This document shows positions 11,461-22,423 of a stretch of DNA of 64,000 nucleotides, piece by piece. The position numbers and the translations under genes were made by a program. The stretch is from contig NC_081413.1 of assembly GCF_030272615.1 (NCBI RefSeq), forward strand, positions 718,101,867-718,165,866, written 5' to 3'. The first letter of the stretch is position 1, and each line of letters begins with the position of its first letter. The notes under the pieces were generated by a model that saw only the letters and a program-made list of their open reading frames with translations, did not search any database and was not told the DNA's origin. The stretch comes from Cryptomeria japonica (lineage: Eukaryota; Streptophyta; Pinopsida; Cupressales; Cupressaceae).

Positions 11461-12170
11461 TCAGTTGGCTGAAGCACCGCTACCAGGAAAACACACCATG
11501 GAGATTGAATTTTTGGATAGGGACGTTCTTACTCTTTCTACTAAACAATGGACCCTATACTTTGACCGATCCTGTACACAACACGGTTCAGGGGCTGACA
11601 TTTTGTTCATCACTCCTGAAGGACACACTATACCAAAATCATATAGGCTTATGTTTCCATGCACAAATAATGTGGCTGAATATGAGGCACTGGTTATAGG
11701 CATCAAAATGGCCATCGAATAGAAAATCATAGAGTTAAAGGTCTATGGAGACTCACAACTGGTCGTCCATCAAATCAACAATGACTATCAGACAAAGGAT
11801 GACAAGTTACTACCCTACAAATGAATGGTGAATGACTTCAAACAGTATTTTGTGCACATCACCTTCAAGCAAATACCAAGGTTGAACAACAAAGAAGCTA
11901 ATGCAATGGCTACAATCACTTCATTACTACAAATTCCAGAACAACAGAGTCGTTACGAGTTCCTGGTAGAGCAACTATTCTCCCCCGCCTATGACCACTC
12001 TAAATCCCAGGTTATCTATGCCTTGACTGGTTCAGATTCTCTGTTATATGGACCAATATACGACTACCTCAAGCACAATATCTTACCCATTGACCAATCC
12101 CGTAACCAAAAATGTAACTTTATCTGACAAGCTGCCTGTTACACCCTTACCACTGATACTTTGTATCATC
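11461..12170 (+). pseudogene. Second RNase H domain (element 1)
   Basis: A second RNase H-like domain follows the RT-RNase H block. Its landmarks are WTLYFDRSCTQHGSG (first Asp), CTNNVAEYEALVIGI (Glu) and VYGDSQLVV (third acidic residue). Between RT-RNase H and integrase this is the extra RNase H characteristic of the Tat lineage. TAG 11720 and TGA 11822 interrupt it. Confidence 0.85.
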
Positions 12171-13299
12171 GAGGCTAGATGGTACTCTTCTTCGTTGCCT
12201 TGATCGTAATGATTCTGATTCTGCTTTACACGAGCTTCATGAAGGTATTTGTGGCACACATTCAAGTGGCACTACTCTTTCTAAAAATCTTCTACAGATG
12301 GGATACTACTAGCCTACAATGGAGAAAGACTCCTATCACTTCGCCAAGAAATGTCCTAAATGCCAGATCCATGGTAATCTGATACATTCACCAGCACAGG
12401 AACTCCAGCCATTTACAACATCTTGGCCCTTTTGTCAGTGGAGACTAGATTTAGTTGGCAAAATTCATCCATCATCTTCAAATGGACACAAGTTCATTAT
12501 AACAGCAACAGAGTACCTTACCAAATGGATAGAAGCAATTCCCATGACCACAGTGACCGGGAAACAAATTGCCTCTTTTATCCTAAATTATCTGATCTGC
12601 AGATATGGTATTCCAAGTTCAATCATCACAGATAATGGACGACCCTTCAAGAATCAAGATGTCCAAGAACTATGTGAAAAATTCAAAATCCAACATAGGT
12701 TCTCTACACCATACTACCCATAGGGAAATGGTCAAGAAGAAGCATCTAATAAGACAATACTAAAAATCCTCAAGAAAACAGTAAATGATGCAGGCAAAGA
12801 TTGGCATGTACAACTCAATCCAACACTTTGGGCATACAGGACCAGCATCCGCACACCTACAGGAGCAACACCTTATTCATTGGTATATGGATCAGAAGCC
12901 ATTTTACCCCTGGAAGTAGAAATCCCATCTCTCAGAGTCTCTTTAAAAGGCCTAATCCCAGATGAAGAGTATCGAGTTAACCGACTGCAAGAACTTGAAC
13001 TATTAGATGAAAGACACCAACATGCTTATACTCATCTCAAAGCATATCAGCAATGCATGTGCAGGAGCTACAATCACAAGGTCATTCCCCACAACTTCAA
13101 AGTTGGTGACCTAGTCCTCAAAGAAAATCCAAGAAATCAGCAAGATCGAGAAAAGAAAGGGAAATTTGAACCTAACTGGTTGGGTCCCTATGTTATCATA
13201 TCAGTCTACGGGTCAGGTGCCTATCAGCTAACAAATTCTGAAGGAGATGTACTCGATGAACCAACTAACAGCATCCATCTAAAGAGGTACTACACTTAA
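12171..13299 (+). pseudogene. Integrase (element 1), disrupted
   Basis: Integrase inserts the cDNA. Its N-terminal zinc region precedes KKCPKCQIHGNL near 12346-12381. The catalytic core keeps all three acidic residues: WRLDLVGKIHP, ITDNGRPFKN and NGQEEASNKTI. An in-frame TAG at 12721 lies just before the last. The C-terminal part (KFEPNWLGPYVIISVYGSGAYQL) runs to TAA 13297. A frame change between 12125 and 12319 separates it from RT. No chromodomain is seen. Confidence 0.88.
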
Positions 13300-13329
13300 G
13301 TGGCCTAGTGCACGGAAAAAGCTAAAATA

Positions 13330-13435
13330 CGCAAAAAGAAAAAAAAAAAATCCAAAAAAAAAGCAAAAATATAAAGTACAAATAAAAACAAATGGTGAAA
13401 ACCTGGTAAAAAGGTGCTCTTGTGAAGGAACGGCT
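13330..13435 (+). other. Post-integrase A-rich tract and GGTGAAAACCTGG motif (element 1)
   Basis: About 60 bp of A-rich sequence after the integrase stop leads to tggtgaaaacctggtaaaaa (from 13393) and then ggtgctcttg. Elements 2 and 3 have the same order: A-rich tract, GGTGAAAACCTGGCAAACA, then GCGCC. Conservation in the pol-less element 3 indicates a cis-acting role, which is unknown. Confidence 0.7.
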
Positions 13436-14280
13436 CCTCTATCTATTTCTATGCTATTTTATCCATCAAACACTATCGGCCATCACCCGACACTTAGCAC
13501 ATATCCATTCAAGACATACTTAGCGTAGTCACTATCCTAATTTGTCTATATATATCCTCTTACCACATCCCGCCATGGCTTGGAAATCACTGTACATGAT
13601 CATATCAAGAGGCACACTCAGCTAGGGGCATTAACTTGTTCAAAAACTTGCAAACATTCAAGACATCACAACTATTGCAAAAACTCAGAAGCATGACATC
13701 CAACAAACAAAACTACGCTTCATCACAGAAACTAAAACAAAACAATTCACAAAAATACCAAGGATGGATGATTTTTTGAAGTACTAAATGTTGCATTCTT
13801 GCATAAAGTCTTGACTAATTTTGCATTTTGAACTTTTGAATTATTGGATTCTCTTCCTTGTCTCACTAAATGCTTCACAGCTAGAGGTCAAGAGGAACTT
13901 CCAATATTTTCTTAGTCTTCTATCTGGGAGGCGATCACTTGTACTGTGTGAATCCTTGCCTCAAGACATGATACATCGAATATCATTGAAGGCCTGATTC
14001 CACTTCACGCATACAAATGATCTAATCTTGTTTGTTTACGTAATATGCACTCAGGTCGTCCTGGTTCAATTATACCTTGACGCTTGTGCTATCTTGCAAA
14101 ATCAAAAATCATGTAAATTTTTCTTAGGTCATTATGGTTCAATTATACCATTATGCTTGTATAAATTTTCAACATATCCTAAACAAATCAATGCTCAATG
14201 ATGATATCTACAAAGAAAGCAAATGAATGGCTATATCGGATGGCAAATACAGAATGAGGGATGCACCAAAAACATTAGTT
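13436..14280. other. Non-coding spacer of element 1
   Basis: No ORF, domain or clear repeat was found between the post-integrase motif and the 21-bp AT-rich array. Two similar stretches (caggtcgtcctggttcaatt near 14052 and taggtcattatggttcaatt near 14124) form a short diverged duplication. Confidence 0.5.
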
Positions 14281-14450
14281 GCATATCATTTTACAATTAG
14301 TTGCATATCATTTAAGCATGTTTTCATATCATTTTAACATCATTGCATATCGTTTTAACATCATTGCATCTCATTTTAACATGTTTGCATATCATTTTAA
14401 CATCATTACATATCATTTTACATTTAGTTGCATTTTAAAACATACATCTC
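14281..14450. repeat. 21-bp AT-rich tandem array (gcatatcattttaacatcatt)
   Basis: Units start at 14281, 14303, 14324, 14345, 14366, 14387, 14408 and 14430, with steps of 21-22 bp. The whole unit is conserved here, unlike the TAGCGC arrays. It lies between the 3' ends of the two convergent coding units. Confidence 0.85.
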
Positions 14451-14596
14451 ATTTTCAAAATACATCTCACAGCATATAAAAGCATACATCCTGCATCATA
14501 CATTACATCATATATTTAAACATTGCATTATCATAAAGTAACGAAATAGCCCACATAACATGCATCCATATAAACACATCACATGATCAAAAATGG

Positions 14597-14597
<1 letters not shown>

Positions 14598-14680
<83 letters not shown>
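14598..14680. repeat. (AT)n microsatellite
   Basis: An uninterrupted run of about 40 AT dinucleotides lies downstream of the PMD reading frame. Tyr/Ile repeat ORFs over it are artefacts. Confidence 0.97.
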
Positions 14681-14681
<1 letters not shown>

Positions 14682-14932
14682 AAAAATGATCCAAATGTAC
14701 AAAATGTGTCAAAACTGTGTCCAGTACAAAAAATAACAATGATCCAAAAATACAACAGAGACCATGTCTCTCAAGTATGACTATCCCCTCACAGAGATGG
14801 TCTAGCTCCAGATGCACTCGCCCCTGGATCCCCAGGAGGTTCCTATCTCGGTGGCCCCATAACACCTTGGCTCTTAGACCGTGACCCAGTAGTTCGAGAT
14901 TGACTAGATCTCGACTGTGCAAAGCTCTGTAC

Positions 14933-16659
14933 TCACCGATCCCTGGGTACTGCAGCCTCATAGTGCCACCTGTAATACTCTGCCTCCTGGGCTCTCAACG
15001 CCAGCTCTCTCAGGGTGTCTCTCATTGGACTACCCACCGCTGCTCTCTGCATGCTCAACACCACCTCCTCCACTTGTCCCCTCTGCTCTATCTCAACATC
15101 TCGCTCAGTGGTCAACTGAGAAATCTGCTGCTGATAGGTCAAAATTTGTGCCTGCAACTGCTGAACAGTCACCTGTAGGGTCCAAATCTGAGCATCCTCC
15201 ATATGACCTGGGATCCAAACCCATAGTGGTACCTGTGCTGGAGGAACCCCTCCCACTCGGCCTATTCTCGGTGCTGGAGATGGGAGTACATCCGTCCTCC
15301 TCCTCTGCGCTGGTCGCCTAGGCTCATCATCACCCCCCACTGTAGCTAGCACCTCCCCCACTCTCCCCTCTCCCCCAGCTCCAATAGCCAATCCACCTCT
15401 CCCCCTATCTATCCTCCCCTGTCTCACCGCTCTATCCACACCTCTATCCCCTCTCCTCCCTCTATCTCCCCGCCTACCTCTGGCTCCTCTCCCTCATCCT
15501 CATCTAAATCAAAGGCTGGCCTCATCTCCTCAGGATCAGATATCCTGGCCACCGCCCACACAGCAAACAATCGAGCAAACTCATCGGTCATGCCTGCATC
15601 CTGAATCTCAAGGGCATAATCCCATATCTGCCCAGCCAACCCCACAAACTCCTCTACTACCACTACACTATCAATGGTCGACCCCCAATCCGCTACATCC
15701 TACTGCCGCCGTGCATATAGGCATGCTCCCTATGGAATACCCTGCTGGCGCCCAAATTGCCTCAAAACTTGGGTCACCACAAACCGCTCAATCATGAACG
15801 GGGTCCTCCCAATCAGGTACCTGGTCATAAATACAAAGGGCATCTCCAACCCATCCTCGGCCCACACCTCACATCCTGTATACGGTCACCAGGTGATCGT
15901 ATCAATGTCATCAAGTACCCTCCTCCAGTGCTTTAGTTTTTCCAGCTTGCGCTGGACAACTAGACCCCTCTATCCATAGGCATATGCTGCTCCTACGGGC
16001 CTGTCCCTGTCTGCTAGTGGCCTCGCTACTGGAATGTGCTCCCAGCACCATACCTGTAATAAAGTCACGCCAGCTGACAAACTACCGTAACCAAGGTATA
16101 CTACCTCATGCAGACCCCTATATAAATGAGCCAGCATAGCTGACCCCCATGCAAACCTTTGGCCCTGAGTGACCATCTCCTCCAAAACTAGCCCCCATCC
16201 CACTGAGAATCCCTTTGACCTGCGATCAGGACAAAGGAATCCACCAATGAACCCTGCTAGTACAGATGGCAGCAGTGCATAATCTAGGTCCAAAAACTCC
16301 TACCATGGGATCTCATAGCCGCAGACGGTATCATCCTAGAAAATGCGGTGCAGTGTCTTTGTGCCACCCTCCTCTGACTGCTCGTAGGGTAGTAGTGCCC
16401 CTACTACAGGGATGTACAAAATCTGGTAACAGTCCTCTGGTGTGACTGTCATCTCTCCAGTGGCAAAATGGAAGGTGTTCATATCACTGTGCCACCTCTC
16501 CGCAAGTGTTGTCAGTAGCCCCCGGTTCACAGTGAACCGAGGCATATCCAAGAGAGAAGTCAATCCACATCTCTCAATAATGTCAAGGTCGGTCTGCGAC
16601 AACCACGGTATCAATGTCCACGGTCTGGAAAATCTCTCCCGTGACTGCACCACACCCAA
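14933..16659 (-). pseudogene. Antisense plant mobile domain (PMD) ORF, element 1
   Basis: This reads opposite to gag-pol. From ATG at 16659 the product begins with RERFSRPW. The hallmark PMD block is LLTTLAERWHSDMNTFHFAT followed by GEMTVTPEDCYQIL, and then GGFLCPDRR and LQVWCWEHIPVARP. The frame is held from 16659 to about 15424 despite several stops (TAG near 16336, another near 16300, one at 15970). It then shifts, and the C-terminal part (15439-14933) has a coiled coil and ends near YYRWHYEAAVPRDR. Element 2 ends YWRDLYYGAVPADQR. PMD proteins occur in plant nuclear silencing factors (MAIN/MAIL1 type) and in transposons. A function for the retrotransposon is not established here. Confidence 0.82.
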
Positions 16660-16795
16660 TCACTCCTGTCAACAAGCAAAACAAATCCAATATTAGTTTC
16701 CACATCAAAACAAAGATATCAAAATCAAACTTACATCAAAAACATGAAACAATTTGCTCATCTACATCAAGTTCAAAATCCTATCATTTCATATC

Positions 16796-17069
16796 AACTT
16801 GTAAAACAACTCAAGTTCTCAAAAACCATATCAAAACTTGTAACACAACTCAAGTCTCCACAATCACATAAACTTGTAAAACAACTCAAGTTTCCCACCC
16901 ATATTAGCTTATAACACAAATCAAGTTTTCAACCCATAGTAGCTTGTAACACAACTCAGGCTTCACACATTGAACTTGAAACAGAACACGCAAACAAATC
17001 ATATTTTGATCAACACAACACATTGATATCTATACATAACTTGAAAAATCGCAAATCAAAACAAGTTAT
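16796..17069 (-). repeat. Hairpin cluster before the PMD ORF (element 1)
   Basis: Short inverted repeats share a loop. AACTTG/CAAGTT arms flank taaaacaact or taacacaact at 16796-16817, 16835-16856 and 16870-16893, and AGCTTG/CAGGCT flank the same loop at 16941-16962. A longer stem ATAACTTG/CAAGTTAT lies at 17036-17069. The cluster sits between the PMD start and the distal TAGCGC array, matching the position of the hairpin cluster in element 2. Confidence 0.65.
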
Positions 17070-17159
17070 ATCAACACTCATCTTGGACAAAAGCATAAAA
17101 TCATGACAGACAGACCAAAACAAATTTTCAAATCGGCTCATCTCGCAAAAATTTTCCAG

Positions 17160-17620
17160 ATGCGCTAAAACAGATACCCAATGTGCTAAAAAAACCCCCA
17201 CGCGCTAAGCTGTCTTTCCTACACACTATTTTTTCTACCCTATGCACCAGACTGACTCTACGCGCTAAAATTTTTCCCCCATGCGCCACCTAACCTACCC
17301 TATGCACTAGACTGACTCTACGCACTAATCTACACCTCCTAGGCGCTACCCGTTTGGTCCTATGCACTAGGTTAACCCTACGCGCTAAACTCCCTTACCT
17401 ATGCGAACCCCTGCGACCCCTATGCGCTAGGTCTACCCTACGCGCTAACCTGTTAACCTGACGTGCTACCCGACGGCTACCATGCGCTATTCTACCTATA
17501 TGTGCTAACCTATTATTTCTATGCGCTATCCTATCTATTTTGGACGCGACCCCTAAAATTCGACTGGATGCGCTACTCTAAACTTTGTATGCGCTAATAT
17601 ACGCCCTAGACGTGCTAAAC
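17160..17620 (-). repeat. TAGCGC motif array, distal arm (- strand)
   Basis: On the - strand this is the same TAGCGC[AG]T motif as the left arrays. On the + strand CTA of the motif falls at 17165, 17186, 17205, 17226, 17247, 17265, 17286, 17307, 17325, 17346, 17367, 17385, 17406, 17427, 17445, 17466, 17487, 17505, 17526, 17547, 17573, 17594 and 17615. The spacing is a repeating 21, 21, 18 pattern (60-bp unit) from 17226 to 17526. It precedes the PMD ORF on the PMD sense strand. Confidence 0.9.
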
Positions 17621-17639
17621 CGTTAAACCCGAACTTTGA

Positions 17640-18179
17640 AAATCAAAAAATGACTAAAAATGACAAAATAAAAAGTCAAAAGAGGGTCAAAAATGTTGAC
17701 TTACTGGTGGTCCATGCGCTGCAGGTCTCCGGTACCTCCGAACGCGCTCGAAACAGTGTCTATGATAAGGAATAGGCATTTTCTCTGCAGACCAAATTCT
17801 CTTTCTCCAAAGTCAACAAAGCACAAATGAATCTAATTCAAGACCTTTTCCCCTTTTATAGGAGGAAAATGAAATTAGGGTTAGCCAAATGGACCTATAA
17901 TATGGTCGCGGTCTCCCCTATACCATAACATTTGTAACTTATCAGGAGATGAATCAATTTGCACACATTACACATGCACAAAATCATACACATCATATGC
18001 AACTCATCAAATTAAATCAATTTTTTTTTAAAATATTGATTCATCCCCCGAGGGGCCATTACCATCAACTATCGAATCTGGGGCATCACACATCAAATCA
18101 AATCTGGGGCACGACTGACAAATCATAAGAATGACACAAAATTGTATTTGAACATAAATCATGATAAGGCATCATTTTC
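17640..18179. other. Distal non-coding region of element 1
   Basis: No ORF was found. On the PMD sense strand it holds short G-rich and C-rich blocks (cccccgaggggcc near 18044; ctggggca twice near 18080 and 18104) that echo atgccccctcgagg and atgccccctcaaga beside the PPTs of elements 3 and 2, so it is a conserved distal region. Confidence 0.5.
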
Positions 18180-18224
18180 TTTGAAATAACATGTGCACGC
18201 ACGTCACTTCAAAAAGGGGCAAAA
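18180..18224 (+). other. Polypurine tract and adjacent hairpin (element 1)
   Basis: The PPT is aaaaaggggcaaaa (18211-18224), directly before the 3' LTR TGTAGA. It primes plus-strand DNA synthesis. Arms tttgaa (18180-18185) and ttcaaa (18208-18213) form an inverted repeat whose second arm runs into the PPT. Elements 2 and 3 have the same arrangement. Confidence 0.8.
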
Positions 18225-19708
18225 TGTAGACGTATAAAAATGACCATATTCCTAAATGAATATTTTATGTTCATTTCTCTATTTAATTAAATCCAATTTA
18301 ATTAAATTGTCCACATTCTTCTATTTTATTAAGTAAATTACTCAATTTATTTAAATAAAATTCACTATACCCATTTAATGAATAAATCATTTTATTCAAT
18401 TAAATCCCCCCTATCCATTTTTAATTAAATTCAAATTTAATTAAATTGTTATCCTAAATTGAATAAATACAATTTATTTAATTTCTCCAAATTGCAACCA
18501 AATTGAATTAAATCATTTAAATCAATTAAATCCTATTATCCCTCCATCCACTTGCAAAATCTTAAACCCCTTTCTAATCCCTTCTAGAAACTTCTAATCG
18601 CTTCTAATTAAGCCTAACCCCTCCTCTAAACTTTGTCACATCCCTAAGCAAGGGGAGGTCACTTCTCAAACCCTCAAATTCTTTGATAACCATTAAAGGC
18701 TTCAAGTCTTCAACCACTTAATTCCTCAAAGTCTTTGATAACCATTGAAGGCTTCCAACTTTCAACCACTTAATCCCCCAAAGTCTCGAATAACCATTAA
18801 TAGTTAACTCAAACCCTCCTACATGGTTAAAACATTTGTTTTAACTCAACCTTCATCCAACCCAAGGGTCTCATCAGGCCTTTAATGCTTTGACCATGAT
18901 TATCTCTTAATCATTTGCACAAAGGTTTATCCTTGGATTAACTCTTAATCCAGTGGGTAATCCTAACTTAAGCTTGACCCTTACCCTCTAGATAACCATG
19001 AGGTCTTCTCAGGCATTTAATGTCTCCAACCCCTTCTCTCAACCCAACCCTATGTTGACACTTGTCACCATTTCATTGGTGCCAATTACAAACATGGATC
19101 CCCAACTTTCAAACTCAACCCTTGATCAACTCTTTCAATCCTGACCATCCATTACCCTATTTTTGCTATAAATAGAGCTCTCATTCCTCCATAAAAAATA
19201 ATGATCCTTCAAATTTGTAGCATCACACTTATGCTCAAATACATTCAAGCTTTCTTATATCATTTTATGCTCATCATTTAGCCTCTCTTTAGAATAGAAA
19301 TTAGTCTAAATATGCATGTTTAGAATACTTTCTTTATCATTTAGCTCAATCATAGACTAAATATATCAGGTTAGGATAGTATTCATACTAACCTTGTCAT
19401 CTTATCATCTAGTTTATTGCATTTCTAGAATCATACATAGCTTAACACACCTTTCATTCTAAAATCTATCAAGACATCCCTTGTTCTTGCATTTGCCATC
19501 CCTAAACCATTTTGCTCAGTGATCTGAGAGCAAAAACATTGGTTTGAGAGACATTGTGAGATAGAGAACCATGGGACCCATGTTGGGAAGATGAGTAATA
19601 TTACGTTACTCCATAGCTTGCACCAAGAAGTCCTGTGTCTGTGTGTGGACTAGTTTCTAGCAATATTTTCACATATTAAGTTTTATCAGCCCACTTTTCC
19701 CGCATGCA
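18225..19708 (+). repeat. Element 1 3' LTR
   Basis: A 1484-bp copy of 787-2270. It begins TGTAGACG and ends CGCATGCA. The TATA box is at 19167-19175. It follows the PPT directly and is followed by gtact, the probable target duplication. Confidence 0.93.
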
Positions 19709-20213
19709 GTACTCATGTGACTTCCTTATTTGTGCAGTATCTATTTAAATAGGCACATGTGATCCAGTGTGGGCACATTCACTATCAGTCATCTCTCCAT
19801 ATGGTGACTACAACTTCATTAGGTGGGAGTCTTTTTGTTCATCAACCTTTCAGCATACCTGTTCATTCTTCTCTTCCAGTGATGTGATTCTAGTAACATT
19901 CTGCCTCTTCATCACAGACAACCACTCAAACACCTTGCCCATTTGTCAACACATCACTTGCTAGTTGACATAATTTCCTTGCCGAGGATACACTATGTCG
20001 GTAACCTATCCATCTCATCCACACAAGTCAGGCACTAACTTGTGTACCGATATCACCAGTGATCATTCTTCCTTACCTTACCGATGTTCAACAACATAAG
20101 GTGATATCCAAGATATTACATCTTGTACTCCTCCATAGTAGTGTTGCACAACCATCTCTTCTATCAGTAGTCATCCCATACCGGTTGACATCAATGACAA
20201 CACAATGCCAACA
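19709..20213 (-). repeat. Reverse-oriented copia LTR-like repeat, second part
   Basis: It continues the repeat interrupted at 786. It ends gttgacatcaatgacaacac then aatgccaaca at 20213, the inverse of a copia-type LTR start, and 22340-22370 has a similar end. No gene is seen. Confidence 0.45.
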
Positions 20214-21299
20214 TTTTGTAACCTCTCACAATCAACTTGCTCTGTCAGTTCTACTCTTCACAATCAGCCTTCCTCTACTCTATTCTTTGCCGGTTCTCAA
20301 CTTACTCAGATCATCCTTTCCTTCACTCTCTGTTGTAACCTTTTTGGTTCAACCTCTACCTCTTCTCTACTAGTACTTTTCTCTCTGATCACTGTCGGTT
20401 CTCAGCTTGCTGGTTAAGCCCTGCTCTGATCTTCTCTGCCTCTTCTCTATAGGTTCACTCTATTCTGATCCCTTTGCCAGTTCAGTCTTTACCTCTTCTC
20501 ATTTTCTCTCTGATCTCTTTTGCTCACTACAACTTCCTTCTTACTGGTTCAACAACCATCAATTCACACCACTGTCAAGCTCAATGACAGCCTACCGGTT
20601 GTCTTACCCTTGTCAGTTCTCTCTCAAGAACTCACTCACCTCTTTGATTGTCGATGGCCTCTTGAATTATTAACTCTTTGGTTTCACTCCCTTTACTATC
20701 ATAACTCTCTCATGAAACAACAATAGATTTGGTCTTCAACTTGGATATTTATACTTTTGCATTTCCGTCAAAATGGACATTGAAACCTTTGGTGTGCTAG
20801 GGTTCCTTCATCAACCATGAGGCATATCAAATCATATTGGATCTCCTCTCTAAGACAGTCAACCTACAAGCAATCACCAATCACCGCCAATCATGCTACA
20901 TCTAGAACACATTTTCTATATTTAGAAAACATGACAACTTTTTTGTCCTATACTTGTCAACCACGATGAATGAGTTTGTGGTCCTCTTCACCAAATCTGA
21001 TCAGCACCTACACCACCTACATCAATCATTGCATCACTCAGATCTTCAGTCTGCATCGAGCCACAAACCTCTGCAACTCACTCATGATTTTTGGGGTCGA
21101 CCATATATGTACTCAGTAGGAAACTACCTACACAACTCACACTTCACTGACCACAACATGCATGACACCTATGTCCTACATGTCATCATCATCGACATGC
21201 ACCTCAGCTCAGTCATCATGTCAGTTTTAGAATCTATCATCGACCAACACATAGTTGGGTTCATCTATCGGTTCTCTAACCATGTCGGTTATACCCTAA
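20214..21299. other. Unassigned spacer with no recognised gene
   Basis: The C/T-rich sequence has several short open frames, none over 120 codons and none with a recognisable domain. Phrases such as gccggttctcaactt and gtcggttctcagctt recur, so it is probably decayed repeat DNA. Confidence 0.5.
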
Positions 21300-22370
21300 C
21301 CAAATAAAATTCATGTCTGTACTTTGCTATTCTAATGGTGGAATACCTTTTCTGGCCACCAAACATGCCAATCTACACCATGCTCATGTTCATCAAACAA
21401 GAGCTCTTCACTTGTCACTTTGTTAGCTTTATCAGTGGACATACTTATCAATAACCACCTTGATGACACCATGTCATCAATTTTCAATAGTCTTTGTATG
21501 TCTGCATCTGCATTCTAAATGCACTCTCTATCTACAGCTTCTCAACTTTACCTTCATCTTCTTTAGCTCAGACAACATCTTGACCAGTTTGTCGAAGTGA
21601 CAAACCCATCACTTCTTTACTCTACCTTCTCTATCCCGGTGGCTCAACTTGCTAACTCTAGCTATTCTGATGCATATCTTTGATTTCATGGATCTGAGGC
21701 ATCTTTGTGTTTCATTGGTACATTCGGTGTGAGCCTTCAATCTCCTACCTTTAACTTCTTGACAAACCTATCCTAGAGAGTTATAATGCATTCAATGCAT
21801 GTTGGGGGATAGGCTGAGAAATACTACTTACCAATGGAAGTGGATCCTTAGCATTCATTCTGCTTCTGGCATTGCATAGATATGACCTCCTTGTGTGATA
21901 AGATACATCTTCTACACATAACCCAATAGACTTCCATATGTCTTTATTGCTATCTAAGGCAACACACTTTTTGTCAGTCTTCTCTTCATCCTATGATAGC
22001 ATCTCTATCCAGTGGGAGTCCTGTAGTAAGACATACAAGTGCATACTGGTTGTCTATCCTTCTTCATTATCTCAACCTGTATCTAGACACCATGCATACT
22101 GGTTGGCAACCATACACTACCAACACATCACTTACCAGTAGTCATACCATACCGTTCTCCAATACTTATGTCTTCAACACAAGTCAATACTAACTTGTGT
22201 ATCGGTGACTCCAATGACCATAATGTTGGTTGACATTCTCTTATTTATTGGTGACAAGCTATACTGGTAACCTGCTATATTGGTTGACATCAATGACAAC
22301 TATACCAACAATCTCTCATACCAGTTGCCATGTTATACTAGTTGCCATCAATGATAACACAATGCCAACA
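21300..22370 (-). repeat. Second reverse-oriented copia LTR-like repeat
   Basis: It is similar to 330-786 (the gacaccatgtcatc and cagtttgtcgaagtgacaaa blocks) and ends aatgccaaca at 22370. It abuts the coding part of copia A, where a 5' LTR and PBS for that element would be expected, but it points the opposite way. Confidence 0.45.
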
Positions 22371-22423
22371 ATTATCTTTCAATCATTTATATTTGAGCAT
22401 AATTTACTTCACATAGTTTTCAA

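Larger units (their letters stand above)
787..19708 (+). mobile_element. Element 1: Tat-like Ty3/gypsy retrotransposon with antisense PMD ORF
   Basis: This 18.9-kb element has LTRs at 787-2270 and 18225-19708, both 1484 bp, starting TGTAGA and ending in CA. Flanking pentamers gtgct (782-786) and gtact (19709-19713) fit a 5-bp target duplication with one later change. In order it carries PBS, leader, gag, protease, G-patch-like segment, linker, RT, RNase H, second RNase H, integrase, an antisense PMD ORF and a PPT. The RT-integrase order defines Ty3/gypsy. The extra RNase H between RT-RNase H and integrase is typical of the plant Tat lineage. The LTRs differ at roughly 38 sites (about 2.5 percent by eye). 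Stops and frameshifts make the copy non-functional. Confidence 0.9.

Noticed and set aside
14508-14780. Tyr/Ile repeat ORFs
   Set aside because: They are translations of the (AT)n microsatellite on both strands. The same applies to 57524-57748.
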